Below, piece after piece: positions 9,509 to 18,466 of a stretch of 64,000 bases of DNA; position 1 is the first letter of the stretch; every line of letters starts with the position of its first letter. The DNA is from an uncultured Alteromonadaceae bacterium. Lineage in GTDB: Bacteria; Pseudomonadota; Gammaproteobacteria; Enterobacterales; Alteromonadaceae. The DNA is taken from positions 186,001 through 250,000 of the forward strand of contig CANLWS010000011.1 in NCBI GenBank assembly GCA_947494925.1. The letters are read 5' to 3'. Made by a program: the position numbers and the translations under genes. The notes beneath the pieces were generated by a model. That model saw only the letters and a program-made list of their open reading frames with translations. It did not search any database and was not told the origin of the DNA.

Positions 9509-10432
9509 CTAGTTCGATCCTATCGATTTCTTTTGTTCCAATCGCCAACGTCCCGGACTCACCTGATAATTTAGTTTAAAGCGGTGGGCAAAGCTTGCGC
9601 TATCTGCATAGCCAACAGTATCAGCAATTTGTTCGAGACTATAATGGGTGTAACGGAGCAGATAGCAGGCATACTCTAGACGTGAGTGGGTGAGCAATTT
9701 CATTGGCGTTTTGCCGGTTTCCTTTTTACAAAGTCGATAAAACTGAGGTTCCGACATGTGCATTTGGGAAGCCATTTCGTTCACCGTCCAGGGCAGTTGT
9801 AATTGTTTTGTAACGGTTCGAATCAATCCCTGAAAACGTTGTTGCTGATCACTTAGCGGAACGGGCTTTTTCAATGTTTGCTCAATCTGGTAGAGCAATA
9901 CTTCGATTAGTCGTAACTGAATATCAGGCTGATAGCGATCTTCATTGTGGCTGAAGTCCCTCAGCAGTGACATGGTCTGGTAAAGTAGCAAAGCATGTTC
10001 ACTTTGCCATACACCCGGTTTAAGCTTGTGAATAAACTGATACTCACTGCAATCATGCAGTAACAACCAGCACATATCCCAATGTTCATCTGCCAGTTCA
10101 TACAAAAAAGGTGTGCCCGCAGGCAATAACAAAACACTTCCAGGAACTACAGAATGTTGACCATTTCCAAGGGTTAGCCGACCGGCACCCGAATGGGTGG
10201 AAATTAAGTAATGGACATGTGTGCGATCTCTGTTCTGATTGTTGAAGAATTCCCCTTTTCCGGTTTTTCCTATTTGATAGCGAGTTTGTAAGTGCGATAC
10301 GCCTGCACAGGCTATAAAGGACTTTCCATTGCCTGGAAGTGTTTCAAAATCAAAGAATTCTTCTTTACACTGGGGGCTGATATCAAGAATGTCTTGCCAC
10401 ATTGCATTTCTCTTCATGATAGTTTCAGACAA
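9509..10432 (-). CDS. AraC-family transcriptional regulator
   Basis: The product of 307 residues has two parts. Residues from about 45 to 150 form a cupin-like sensing domain with G-S-V-L-L-L-P-A-G-T-P in its beta barrel, like the arabinose-binding domain of AraC. The last 100 residues are the double helix-turn-helix DNA-binding domain. The second helix pair is recognisable from I-A-D-T-V-G-Y-A-D-S-A-S-F-A-H-R-F, which ends in the conserved P-G-R-W-R. It is divergent from the MATE pump gene with an 88-bp gap, so the pump is the likely target. The ligand is unknown. Confidence 0.9.
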   Translation of the reverse strand: MSETIMKRNAMWQDILDISPQCKEEFFDFETLPGNGKSFIACAGVSHLQTRYQIGKTGKGEFFNNQNRDRTHVHYLISTHSGAGRLTLGNGQHSVVPGSVLLLPAGTPFLYELADEHWDMCWLLLHDCSEYQFIHKLKPGVWQSEHALLLYQTMSLLRDFSHNEDRYQPDIQLRLIEVLLYQIEQTLKKPVPLSDQQQRFQGLIRTVTKQLQLPWTVNEMASQMHMSEPQFYRLCKKETGKTPMKLLTHSRLEYACYLLRYTHYSLEQIADTVGYADSASFAHRFKLNYQVSPGRWRLEQKKSIGSN

Positions 10433-10520
10433 TATATCTGATATTCCTAACGATGTTTATTCTTATCTTTTCCCTTAAAATTTGTTTTTTAATTAACCTT
10501 ACACCCATCCAGTCAATATT

Positions 10521-11921
10521 ATGCAGAACGAGCGCATTTCCATCATGAAACAGAGTGTAAAACTGGCATGGCCAATTTCGCTGCAGAGCATTCTGGTAAC
10601 CATGCTAGGCATGAGCGATATCATGATGGTGGGGCACTTGGGCGACCAGGCAGTTGCATCTGTTGGTTTAGGTAACCGCATTCAATTTGTAGTGTTGATC
10701 ATACTCACGGGCCTGGCTTCCGGCGTTGGCGTGTTATCTGCTCAGTACTTTGGTGCCGGCAGGGTCAACTCGATCAAGTCAATCATTGTGAAATCGCTGA
10801 TCATCGGCACAGTCAGTTTACTCCCGGTAGTATTATTGACTTTTGTGTACGGAGACCGGGTGGTCGGCCTTGGCACGCAGGACTCTTCTGTTATCAAGGC
10901 CAGCACTGAATATCTCTGGGTGACCATGCCTAGCCTATTATTCGTTCTGGTGGTGATAATTTTTGAAAATGCGCTGCGTGGATTGGGACAGGTAAAGTTG
11001 CCGATGCTGCTAAGCACCGCGGCCATACTCATTAACATTGCGCTAAATTATTGGCTGATCAATGGTGGTTTGGGTGTTGACGCGATGGGTGTGCTAGGTG
11101 CTGCCTGGGCGACATTCATCGCCAGGTCGCTGCATGCCGTATTGATTATTTATTGTCTGGCTAAGGTAGACCACGAGGTGTTCCCGAACCGATTTATCAA
11201 TGACGATTTATTCAAAAAGCAACAGTGGATACAACTTATCAAACTTGTCTGGCCCATGATGATCAGTTTTGGCGTCTGGTCTCTGGGGACGTTTGCTTAT
11301 CAGCTGATTTTCGGAAGAATGGGTACGCAAGAGTTGGCTGTGATGAGTTTGATGGCGCCTTTGGAAGGCCTGTTGATCTCCTTCTACTTTGGGTTTGCAT
11401 CGGCCTGTTCAATACTGGTTGGTCAACGTCTGGGACGGGAGGATTTCTTCGAAGCCTGGTCAATTGCTAAAGGGTTTGCGGTCATTGGGCCAGCTTTCAC
11501 CTTGGTATTGGCTGCAATAATGTTAAGCCTGCAATCCTTAGTATTCATGCCCTATGCAAATTGGGATCCGGCTACATTGGATGTTGCTCAGCAGGTCTTT
11601 GTACTTATTGCGCTTGGAACCTGCATTAAAGTTTTCAACATGACAGTGTCGGTAGGCGTTCTGCGTGCTGGAGGTGACAACAAGTATTGTATGCTGATTG
11701 ATGTATCCGGCATGTGGCTGTTAGGGATCCCGCTCACTTTTGTGGCAGCATTCTACTGGCAGTTTGCTCTCTACTGGGTTGTGCTTATTACCTATTCTGA
11801 GGAAGTGACCAAATCCATCCTGTTTTTCTACCGCATGCGCGCCAGACATTGGTTACGAAACCTGACGGTTAAAGAACCAGTTGAGATCGCGGGCCAGGAC
11901 AAGTGGGGGCAGGTACATTAA
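10521..11921 (+). CDS. MATE-family efflux transporter
   Basis: This is a polytopic membrane protein of 466 residues with about twelve helices. The N-terminal start W-P-I-S-L-Q-S-I-L and M-S-D-I-M-M-V-G-H-L-G, about 29 residues in, are the first MATE/NorM signature. The second half repeats the fold (W-P-M-M-I-S-F-G-V-W). NorM-type proteins export cationic drugs or dyes in exchange for sodium or protons. Its start lies 88 bases from a divergent AraC regulator that probably controls it. The protein converges on a DUF6265 gene. Confidence 0.92.
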   Translation: MQNERISIMKQSVKLAWPISLQSILVTMLGMSDIMMVGHLGDQAVASVGLGNRIQFVVLIILTGLASGVGVLSAQYFGAGRVNSIKSIIVKSLIIGTVSLLPVVLLTFVYGDRVVGLGTQDSSVIKASTEYLWVTMPSLLFVLVVIIFENALRGLGQVKLPMLLSTAAILINIALNYWLINGGLGVDAMGVLGAAWATFIARSLHAVLIIYCLAKVDHEVFPNRFINDDLFKKQQWIQLIKLVWPMMISFGVWSLGTFAYQLIFGRMGTQELAVMSLMAPLEGLLISFYFGFASACSILVGQRLGREDFFEAWSIAKGFAVIGPAFTLVLAAIMLSLQSLVFMPYANWDPATLDVAQQVFVLIALGTCIKVFNMTVSVGVLRAGGDNKYCMLIDVSGMWLLGIPLTFVAAFYWQFALYWVVLITYSEEVTKSILFFYRMRARHWLRNLTVKEPVEIAGQDKWGQVH

Positions 11922-11985
11922 AATTGAACCGCATAAAGTCAGTGTCTACTCAGCGAGTGCACTTTTTTTTCAGGATTGATATAAG

Positions 11986-12450
11986 TTACTGCTCCTTATG
12001 GCGTTTAAAAATCAAGGTAAATCCATCACCATCTTTGCCTTTAACAGTAACATGCAGTTGATTCGTTTTTAGTGAATAAGTCAGAGTATTCGGAAAGTCA
12101 TGTTCGGCGTTTTCGAATGTGACAGCGGATGAAGAACATCGTGTCGCCTTAAAAGCGATAGGGAAGGCATTGTGTTTTACTTTGGCCAAGTAGAAGATGT
12201 TGCCCCCCATTTGCACCAGCCGAAGACTTTCCTGGCTCGTCAACTGACCCTGTTTATTGAGGACTTTGCCGACTCCTTCAAATGTGTCGTCACTGATTTT
12301 CTGCCAGAATTCCAGGGTGTCTCTTTTTTCACCTTCGCTGACCCAATGACCTCCAAGCCATGCCAGTTCAGCCAATTCAGCACAATTTTCTTTTGTCTGG
12401 CTGTAAGAGGTAAATGACAGTACTAAACAGAGGTAAAATACGCGACACAT
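11986..12450 (-). CDS. secreted DUF6265 protein
   Basis: Starting at the ATG at 12450, with AAGAGAG upstream, the protein has about 154 residues and opens with a signal peptide (M-C-R-V-F-Y-L-C-L-V-L-S-F). The mature part begins with L-A-W-L-G-G-H-W-V-S-E-G and E-F-W, the hallmark of the DUF6265 family, a lipocalin-like beta barrel of unknown function. The longer open frame to 12489 adds 13 residues that would spoil the signal peptide. It is convergent with the MATE pump and divergent from nrdR. It should be exported to the periplasm. Confidence 0.72.
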   Translation of the reverse strand: MCRVFYLCLVLSFTSYSQTKENCAELAELAWLGGHWVSEGEKRDTLEFWQKISDDTFEGVGKVLNKQGQLTSQESLRLVQMGGNIFYLAKVKHNAFPIAFKATRCSSSAVTFENAEHDFPNTLTYSLKTNQLHVTVKGKDGDGFTLIFKRHKEQ

Positions 12451-12518
12451 GTATAACTCTCTTGTGTTTTTTGCTAATTTAGCCCCCATTCTGAGTTATC
12501 CAGGTAAAAAACGCATCT

Positions 12519-12968
12519 ATGTTTTGCCCTTTTTGTTCTGAACATGAAACCAAAGTGATTGATTCCCGTTTGGTTGCCGAAGGCCATCAGGTCAGACGTC
12601 GTCGCGAATGCACCATTTGTCACGAGCGGTTCACAACTTTCGAATTGGCTGAGTTAGTCATGCCCAGAGTGGTGAAGCGGGACGGCTCCAGAGAACCTTT
12701 TAACGAAGAGAAGCTACGCGCAGGTTTGCAACGGGCACTGGAAAAACGCCCGGTAAGTACTGAGGATGTTGAAGACTGCATTAGTAAGTTGATGTCTGCT
12801 CTGCGTGCCACTGGTGAACGGGAAGTCAGTAGCGAATATGTCGGCGAGCTCATAATGGATGCCCTCAAAGAGCTGGATAAAGTCGCCTACGTGCGCTTTG
12901 CCTCCGTATATCGATCATTCGAAGATATTCGCGAATTTGGCGAAGAAATTGCGAAACTTGGAGACTAG
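12519..12968 (+). CDS. nrdR: transcriptional repressor NrdR
   Basis: NrdR is the ATP/dATP-sensing repressor of ribonucleotide reductase genes. The 149-residue protein has the N-terminal zinc ribbon (C3, C6, C31, C34) with R-R-R-R-E-C before the second pair, followed by the ATP-cone domain from about residue 49 ([10 protein letters not shown]). Length is standard. It is the first gene of the operon nrdR-ribD-ribE-ribBA-ribH-nusB-thiL-pgpA; the next gene starts one base after its stop. No NrdR boxes are visible near it, and its targets are outside the window. Confidence 0.97.
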   Translation: MFCPFCSEHETKVIDSRLVAEGHQVRRRRECTICHERFTTFELAELVMPRVVKRDGSREPFNEEKLRAGLQRALEKRPVSTEDVEDCISKLMSALRATGEREVSSEYVGELIMDALKELDKVAYVRFASVYRSFEDIREFGEEIAKLGD

Positions 12969-12969
12969 T

Positions 12970-14097
12970 TTGAGTTCTTTCACTGCCTTTGATGGACAAA
13001 TGATGTCGCGGGCATTGCATTTGGCAAAGCGCGGTATTTATACCTCAACCCCTAACCCAAATGTTGGGTGTGTCATTGTGAGTGATAGCGGGCAAATTGT
13101 GGGAGAAGGATGGCACGTCAAAGCGGGTAGTGCGCATGCAGAGGTCAATGCATTACAAGATGCCGGTGAACTTGCTAAAGCCGCTACAGCTTACGTTACG
13201 CTAGAACCTTGCAGTCATTATGGTCGCACACCACCATGTTGCCATGCACTGGCTGAAGCCGGAGTAAAGCGCGTAGTTGCTGCCATGGTTGACCCTAATC
13301 CTTTGGTGGCAGGGCAGGGACTTGATTATCTGGAAAAAAAAGGTGTAATTGTCAGTAGTGGACTAATGGCTGCGGAGTCAGAAACTCTCAACCCGGGATA
13401 CTGCAAACGCATGCGGACTGGTTTGCCCAGAGTGACAGTTAAATTAGCTGCGAGTCTGGACGGAAAAACCGCTTTGCAAAACGGCAAAAGTCAGTGGATT
13501 ACCTCGCCTCTTGCCCGCAGAGACGTTCAGCGACATAGAGCACGTAGTTGTGCGATATTATCAGGGTCCGGCACAGTTATGGCGGATAACCCTTCGCTTA
13601 ACGTTCGTTACAATGAATTGCAGGGTGTCAACAATATCCCTGAACCTGATCAGCAAAGGCAACCTCTGCGAGTGCTGCTAGATGGTCGAAATCAGTTGCC
13701 TAACGATTTGCACTTGTTAAATCTTGCCGGACAAATATTGTTAATTAACCGTCAACCAAGCGGATTAAGTTTTCCGGCAAATGTCTCTCAGTGGCAAGCC
13801 CCGAGTTTGGATAAAAAGTTAGATTTGCACGCAGTGATGCAGCATCTCGGTAGTCTTGGTATGAATGAAATCTGGGTGGAGGCCGGTGCCAAGCTGGCTG
13901 GCGCTTTGTTGCAGGAAAAACTCATAGATCAATTGATTTTGTATCAAGCGCCCAAATTAATAGGGGACAAAGGACAAAGTTTGTTTTCTACCCTCGCTCT
14001 GGAAGAGATGTCTCAGGTTAATAAGCTTAAGTGGCAGGACATCAGACAGGTTGGTGAAGACCTTAAATTAACGGCAGATCTGCAATATTCAGAATAG
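12970..14097 (+). CDS. ribD: bifunctional pyrimidine deaminase/reductase RibD
   Basis: RibD deaminates the pyrimidine ring and then reduces the ribose of the GTP-derived intermediate in riboflavin synthesis. The N-terminal deaminase zinc site is H-A-E-V-N-A-L with P-C-S-H-Y-G-R-T-P-P-C. The C-terminal reductase domain starts around V-T-V-K-L-A-A-S-L-D-G-K. I place the start at a TTG at 12970: GGAG lies six bases before it, and it gives 375 residues, close to the E. coli 367. The frame is open upstream into nrdR, but that part overlaps nrdR coding sequence. An ATG pair at 13000/13003 is the alternative but would trim the conserved N-terminus. Confidence 0.93.
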   Translation: MSSFTAFDGQMMSRALHLAKRGIYTSTPNPNVGCVIVSDSGQIVGEGWHVKAGSAHAEVNALQDAGELAKAATAYVTLEPCSHYGRTPPCCHALAEAGVKRVVAAMVDPNPLVAGQGLDYLEKKGVIVSSGLMAAESETLNPGYCKRMRTGLPRVTVKLAASLDGKTALQNGKSQWITSPLARRDVQRHRARSCAILSGSGTVMADNPSLNVRYNELQGVNNIPEPDQQRQPLRVLLDGRNQLPNDLHLLNLAGQILLINRQPSGLSFPANVSQWQAPSLDKKLDLHAVMQHLGSLGMNEIWVEAGAKLAGALLQEKLIDQLILYQAPKLIGDKGQSLFSTLALEEMSQVNKLKWQDIRQVGEDLKLTADLQYSE

Positions 14098-14112
14098 CCA
14101 TAGTGAGAATGT

Positions 14113-14775
14113 ATGTTTACTGGAATTATAGAAGCGGTTGGGCAGGTACAGAGCTTACAACCCAAGGGAGATGACATTCGTTTAACCGTATCAGTGGGGA
14201 AACTGGATATGGGAGACGTTAAACTAGGTGACAGTATTGCCACCAACGGTGTCTGTCTGACTGTGGTGGACTTCTCTGACACTTATTTCAGCGTCGATGT
14301 GTCCCCTGAAACGATTAAACGATCTGGCTTTGCAGACTATGATGTTGGCGGCAAGGTCAATCTTGAAAAAGCCATGCAGGCGAATGCCAGGCTCGGAGGA
14401 CATATTGTCAGCGGCCACGTTGACGGAGTGGGGGAAGTGGTATCTATGCAACCCATTGACCGTTGGTTGGAAATATGGATTAAAGCCCCGGATAGTCTGG
14501 CCAAATACCTGGCAGAAAAGGGCTCTATTACTGTTGATGGTGTGAGTCTGACGGTTAACGAAGTGGACGGTGCCAAATTTATGCTGACACTGATCCCTCA
14601 TACTTTGCAGGAAACTATTATTGGCACCTACAAAGTTGGTAGCAAGATTAATTTGGAAGTGGACCTGATTGCCCGCTATCTTGAGCGCCTTATGTTAGGA
14701 GACCGGGCTGCTGAGTCTGTTACCAAACAAGATATCAGTATGGAATTTCTGGCTAAGCATGGCTATATCAAATAG
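14113..14775 (+). CDS. ribE: riboflavin synthase, alpha subunit
   Basis: This enzyme dismutates two 6,7-dimethyl-8-ribityllumazine molecules to riboflavin. The product of 220 residues begins with the invariant M-F-T-G-I-I-E and shows the internal duplication of two lumazine-binding barrels. The first contains G-V-C-L-T-V at about residue 45 and the second G-V-S-L-T-V-N at about 142. The G-H-I-V-S-G-H-V-D linker is conserved. It is 15 bases after ribD and 59 before ribBA. The substrate-producing lumazine synthase RibH is encoded two genes downstream. Confidence 0.97.
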   Translation: MFTGIIEAVGQVQSLQPKGDDIRLTVSVGKLDMGDVKLGDSIATNGVCLTVVDFSDTYFSVDVSPETIKRSGFADYDVGGKVNLEKAMQANARLGGHIVSGHVDGVGEVVSMQPIDRWLEIWIKAPDSLAKYLAEKGSITVDGVSLTVNEVDGAKFMLTLIPHTLQETIIGTYKVGSKINLEVDLIARYLERLMLGDRAAESVTKQDISMEFLAKHGYIK

Positions 14776-14834
14776 AAACCTGAACCAATCCAAATAACAA
14801 TAATAAAAATTACCCTGAAGAGTGTTAAAACCTT

Positions 14835-15935
14835 ATGTCATTGAATACTAGTGCAGAAATAATCGACGATATCCGTCAAGGAAAAATGGTTATCCTGATG
14901 GATGATGAAGATCGCGAAAACGAAGGTGATCTGATTATGGCTGCTGAACATGTTACACCTGAAGCCATTAATTTTATGGTCACCCATGCTCGCGGATTGG
15001 TGTGTCTGCCGATGACTGCAGAACGTTGTCAACGCTTAAACCTTCCTCTGATGGTGGACAATAATGGTGCGCAGTTTTCCACCAATTTCACCGTATCTAT
15101 TGAGGCAGCGCAAGGAGTGACAACCGGTATTTCAGCTGCTGACAGAGCCAAAACAGTGTTGGCCGCCGCTGCTGTAGATGCTCAGGCCGCCGATATCGTC
15201 CAGCCTGGACACATCTTCCCGCTGATAGCCAAGGAGGGGGGAGTTCTCAATCGGGCAGGCCATACAGAAGCAGGCGTTGATCTGGCGCGCTTGGCCGGAA
15301 CTGAACCTGCCGCCGTGATAGTTGAAATACTGAATGAAGATGGCAGCATGGCGCGGCGTCCTGAATTGGAACTTTTTGCAGAAAAACACGGTTTAAAAAT
15401 TGGCACTATCGCCGATTTGATCGAGTACCGTAACCTGAACGAAACGACTATTGAAAAAGTGGCCGAGTGCAAGTTGCCTACTCAGTACGGCGAATTTGAC
15501 TTGGTTACTTTCAAAGATGTCATTGACAATCAGGTTCACTTTGCTATCTGCAAAGGTGAAATAAAAGGTGATACACCGACTTTGGTCAGGGTTCACCTGC
15601 AAAATACGCTCAGCGATTTGTTAGGTTCAGACCGCTCAATAGAACGCAGCATGACCTTGCCCGAGGCGATGACACAGATCGCTTCTGAAGGCGGGGTTTT
15701 GGTGTTATTGGGTAAACAGGAAGACCTGGAAAATCAGGTTAAACAATTTGAAGCTGAAGACAAAGGTGAGTCGCCAGCCCAGGCCAAATGGCAAGGGACG
15801 TCCAGAACTGTGGGGGTGGGTAGCCAGATTCTGGCAACTCTCGGTGTTCGTAAAATGCGTTTGTTAAGTCGCCCCAAAAAGTATCATGCTTTGTCAGGTT
15901 ATGGACTTGAAGTCGTGGAATACGTTCACAACTAA
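14835..15935 (+). CDS. ribBA: DHBP synthase RibB with a degenerate GTP cyclohydrolase II-like domain
   Basis: The N-terminal 200 residues are 3,4-dihydroxy-2-butanone-4-phosphate synthase, which makes the four-carbon unit of riboflavin from ribulose-5-phosphate. [11 protein letters not shown] at about residue 23 and [10 protein letters not shown] at about 140 are the catalytic segments. Residues 205-366 align with GTP cyclohydrolase II. However, the zinc-binding S-E-C...R-C-D-C-G stretch that should follow V-R-V-H is replaced by [14 protein letters not shown], with no cysteine. The second domain therefore cannot bind zinc in the usual way and is probably inactive, as in the RibBX variants described in Proteobacteria. 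A true RibA must be elsewhere. I see no FMN riboswitch upstream. Confidence 0.93.
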   Translation: MSLNTSAEIIDDIRQGKMVILMDDEDRENEGDLIMAAEHVTPEAINFMVTHARGLVCLPMTAERCQRLNLPLMVDNNGAQFSTNFTVSIEAAQGVTTGISAADRAKTVLAAAAVDAQAADIVQPGHIFPLIAKEGGVLNRAGHTEAGVDLARLAGTEPAAVIVEILNEDGSMARRPELELFAEKHGLKIGTIADLIEYRNLNETTIEKVAECKLPTQYGEFDLVTFKDVIDNQVHFAICKGEIKGDTPTLVRVHLQNTLSDLLGSDRSIERSMTLPEAMTQIASEGGVLVLLGKQEDLENQVKQFEAEDKGESPAQAKWQGTSRTVGVGSQILATLGVRKMRLLSRPKKYHALSGYGLEVVEYVHN

Positions 15936-16030
15936 CCTTTGTTACAGTGCCACTTGGCAGGAATACGGAAAAGTAAAATCTTGCTGACCGGTATAAAGAA
16001 TAAAAATGTCATTAATCTGGCTGTTGTATG

Positions 16031-16039
16031 TGCTACAAT
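16031..16039 (+). promoter_or_regulatory. candidate extended -10 promoter before ribH
   Basis: TGcTACAAT lies 34 bases before the ribH ATG in the 137-bp gap after ribBA, the longest gap in the operon. No convincing -35 is present, which is common for extended -10 promoters. It would give ribH-nusB-thiL-pgpA its own start. Confidence 0.4.
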
Positions 16040-16072
16040 GCGCGCCGTTTTTAAAGATAGGGCTCACGCGGT

Positions 16073-16549
16073 ATGAATATCATCGAAGGTAATTTACGTG
16101 CAACCGGCAAAAAATTTGCAGTGGTTGTGTCTCGTTTTAACAGCTTTGTGGTTGAAAGCTTGGTAGATGGTGCCTTGGATACGCTCGACCGCGTAGGTGA
16201 AGTTAACGAACAAGATATTACTTTGGTCAGGGTACCCGGTGCCTACGAACTACCTGTAGTGGCTAAAAAATTGGCTGAGCAGAAGAAGTTCGATGCCATC
16301 ATTGCTCTGGGTGCAGTCATTCGTGGCGGAACACCCCATTTTGATTTTGTTGCAGGCGAATGTAATAAGGGACTGGCTCAGGTATCACTTGAATATGGTA
16401 TCCCGGTCGCATTTGGCGTGATTACCACTGACAGTATTGAACAGGCTATTGAGCGCTCTGGAACCAAGGCTGGCAACAAAGGCTCTGAAGCCACAATGGG
16501 CGCGCTGGAAATGGTGAACGTTATTGCTCAAATTGAAGGGGCAGAATAA
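16073..16549 (+). CDS. ribH: 6,7-dimethyl-8-ribityllumazine synthase
   Basis: RibH condenses the RibB product with the RibD pathway pyrimidine to give the lumazine used by riboflavin synthase. The product of 158 residues contains V-P-G-A-Y-E-L-P near residue 54 and [12 protein letters not shown] at about 81, the phosphate- and substrate-binding segments with the catalytic histidine. Length is usual for the icosahedral form. The stop codon abuts the nusB GTG, the common ribH-nusB coupling. Confidence 0.97.
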   Translation: MNIIEGNLRATGKKFAVVVSRFNSFVVESLVDGALDTLDRVGEVNEQDITLVRVPGAYELPVVAKKLAEQKKFDAIIALGAVIRGGTPHFDFVAGECNKGLAQVSLEYGIPVAFGVITTDSIEQAIERSGTKAGNKGSEATMGALEMVNVIAQIEGAE

Positions 16550-16972
16550 GTGAAACCTGCTCTTCGACGCAAAGCCAGAGAAATGGCAGTGCAGGCAATT
16601 TATTCCTGGCAAATGACCGACAATGCTGTTGAACAGGTGGAGCTCAATATTGCATCTGGCGCAGATATGAAAAAAGTCGATATGGGCTATTTTCAGGAAT
16701 TGCTACGAGCTGTGGTCAAAGATCATGAAGAGCTGGATAAAAAAATCAAACCTTACCTTGGGCGTTTGCCTGAAGAACTGGATTTGGTGGAAAAAGCCAT
16801 CCTTCGTCTCTCAACATATGAACTTACAACGCGAATAGATGTCCCTTACAAAGTGGTCATTAATGAAGCCATTGAACTGGCCAAATCATTTGGCGCTGAA
16901 GAAAGTCACAAGTTTATTAATGGTGTGCTAGACAAAGCCATTAAAACGCTTCGTAAACACGAGTTATCCTAA
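16550..16972 (+). CDS. nusB: transcription antitermination protein NusB
   Basis: NusB, with NusE/S10, binds boxA RNA for processive antitermination of rRNA operons. The product of 140 residues is an all-helical protein. It starts [15 protein letters not shown], with R-R-K-A-R-E-M-A being the family signature, and [14 protein letters not shown] appears near 104. The GTG start at 16550 directly follows the ribH stop, so translation is coupled. thiL follows after nine bases. Confidence 0.97.
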   Translation: MKPALRRKAREMAVQAIYSWQMTDNAVEQVELNIASGADMKKVDMGYFQELLRAVVKDHEELDKKIKPYLGRLPEELDLVEKAILRLSTYELTTRIDVPYKVVINEAIELAKSFGAEESHKFINGVLDKAIKTLRKHELS

Positions 16973-16981
16973 AAAAACAAC

Positions 16982-17944
16982 GTGAAAGAATTTGCAATAA
17001 TTGAGAACTTCTTCCGTTCGAGAAGTTATCAGCGTAAAGATGTTGTGCTGGGTATTGGTGATGATTGTGCCATTACTCAGGTACCCCAAGGACAGTCTCT
17101 GGTTGTCACCACTGATACATTGGTAAAGGGTGTTCATTTCTTACCTGGTACTCCCGCAGCGGCTATTGCCCATAAAGCTGTATCGGTAAATTTAAGCGAT
17201 CTGGCTGCCATGGGTGCAGAGCCCGCCTGGATCAGTTTGTCCTTGTCAATCCCTTCCGCGGATGAAGAGTGGTTAACTGAATTTTCTGCCTCATTGACTG
17301 AATTGACAGAATATTATTCAGTTCAATTGATCGGTGGAGATACAGTCCAAGGCCCGTTATCAGTCACTATTACTGCCCATGGTTTTGTGCCTCAGGAGCA
17401 GGGATTGACTCGCAGTAACGCCAAACCTGGCGATTTAGTTTATGTAACTGGTACGCTCGGCGACGCAGGTGTGGGCCTGGAAATAGCCCAGGGGAAACGT
17501 GCTGTCACTCAGACTTGCGAAGATTTTCTGGTTAACAGACTCAATTACCCAACCCCCAGATTATTGGCAGGTACGGCGGTCCGTCGCATTGCTAATGCCT
17601 GCATCGATATTTCAGATGGGCTGGTGGCGGACCTGCAACATATTTTGGATGGTTCCAAATGTGGTGCACAGATTCAAGTTGATAGAATCCCTTTGTCAGT
17701 TGCAATGAAAGAATCACTCGATATCGAAGAAGCAATTCGTTTTGCACTTAGTGCTGGAGATGACTACGAGTTGCTCTTCACTGTTAGCGAAGAACAAAGG
17801 GGCAATCTGGATATTGCATTGGCAAACTATAACGTTGCTGCAACCTGTATTGGTCAACTGAATGGTAAAGACGGCAAGTTGGAATTGCGCCAGAATGATG
17901 AACCCTATGTGCTGCAGCAAGCAGGGTTTGAGCACTTCAAATAA
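16982..17944 (+). CDS. thiL: thiamine-monophosphate kinase ThiL
   Basis: ThiL phosphorylates thiamine monophosphate to the active diphosphate. The product of 320 residues has the PurM/ThiL-family ATP-binding features. G-I-G-D-D-C-A-I lies near residue 25, T-T-D-T-L-V-K-G-V-H-F near 43, and S-D-L-A-A-M-G-A-E-P as the third segment. G-G-D-T and I-S-D-G-L lie further on. It begins with GTG at 16982 and its stop overlaps the pgpA start by one base (TAATG). Confidence 0.96.
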   Translation: MKEFAIIENFFRSRSYQRKDVVLGIGDDCAITQVPQGQSLVVTTDTLVKGVHFLPGTPAAAIAHKAVSVNLSDLAAMGAEPAWISLSLSIPSADEEWLTEFSASLTELTEYYSVQLIGGDTVQGPLSVTITAHGFVPQEQGLTRSNAKPGDLVYVTGTLGDAGVGLEIAQGKRAVTQTCEDFLVNRLNYPTPRLLAGTAVRRIANACIDISDGLVADLQHILDGSKCGAQIQVDRIPLSVAMKESLDIEEAIRFALSAGDDYELLFTVSEEQRGNLDIALANYNVAATCIGQLNGKDGKLELRQNDEPYVLQQAGFEHFK

Positions 17945-18438
17945 TGTCTCCAGAGTTGCGTCAGAAAGTTCGGCTAGCTAACCCTGTACACTTCCTTGCA
18001 CTGGGTTTTGGCTCAGGACTGGCGCCAAAAATGCCAGGTACATTTGGTACGCTGGCTGCGCTTCCCATAGTCTGGGGAATTTCTTCCTACCTATCTTTGG
18101 AATGGTATTTAGCCATTACAATACTAGTGTGTCTTTCGGGTATCTGGATTTGTCATAAAACGGCGCAAGACATGCAGGTGCATGATGATTCGTCTATCGT
18201 ATGGGATGAAGTGGCAGGCATGTTGATTACCATGATTGCTGTGCCAATGAGTTGGCAAAACCTGCTGTTAGGATTCGTCTTGTTCCGCCTTTTTGATATC
18301 GTTAAACCTTGGCCGATAAGTTTGTTGGACAAACATGTGCATGGCGGTTTTGGCATCATGATTGACGATGTTGTGGCCGGAATTTTCGCCTTAGGGTGTT
18401 TACACTTGGTGCTATATCTGGGTTGGCTGTCGATTTAA
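17944..18438 (+). CDS. pgpA: phosphatidylglycerophosphatase A
   Basis: PgpA dephosphorylates phosphatidylglycerol phosphate at the inner membrane. The product of 164 residues has three or four membrane helices, the G-S-G-L-A-P-K-M-P-G-T-F-G-T-L segment near residue 24, and V-W-D-E-V-A-G near 90, the acidic catalytic motif of the family. It is the last gene of the nrdR-rib-nusB-thiL operon, coupled to thiL by a one-base overlap. It converges on a LysR gene 28 bases away. Confidence 0.94.
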   Translation: MSPELRQKVRLANPVHFLALGFGSGLAPKMPGTFGTLAALPIVWGISSYLSLEWYLAITILVCLSGIWICHKTAQDMQVHDDSSIVWDEVAGMLITMIAVPMSWQNLLLGFVLFRLFDIVKPWPISLLDKHVHGGFGIMIDDVVAGIFALGCLHLVLYLGWLSI

Positions 18439-18466
18439 CATTTTACAGTGTAAAGCCTTAGTATCG

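Noticed and set aside
14776-14834. FMN riboswitch upstream of ribBA
   Set aside because: The gap is only 59 bases and lacks the conserved riboswitch core; none is visible upstream of nrdR, ribD or ribH either.
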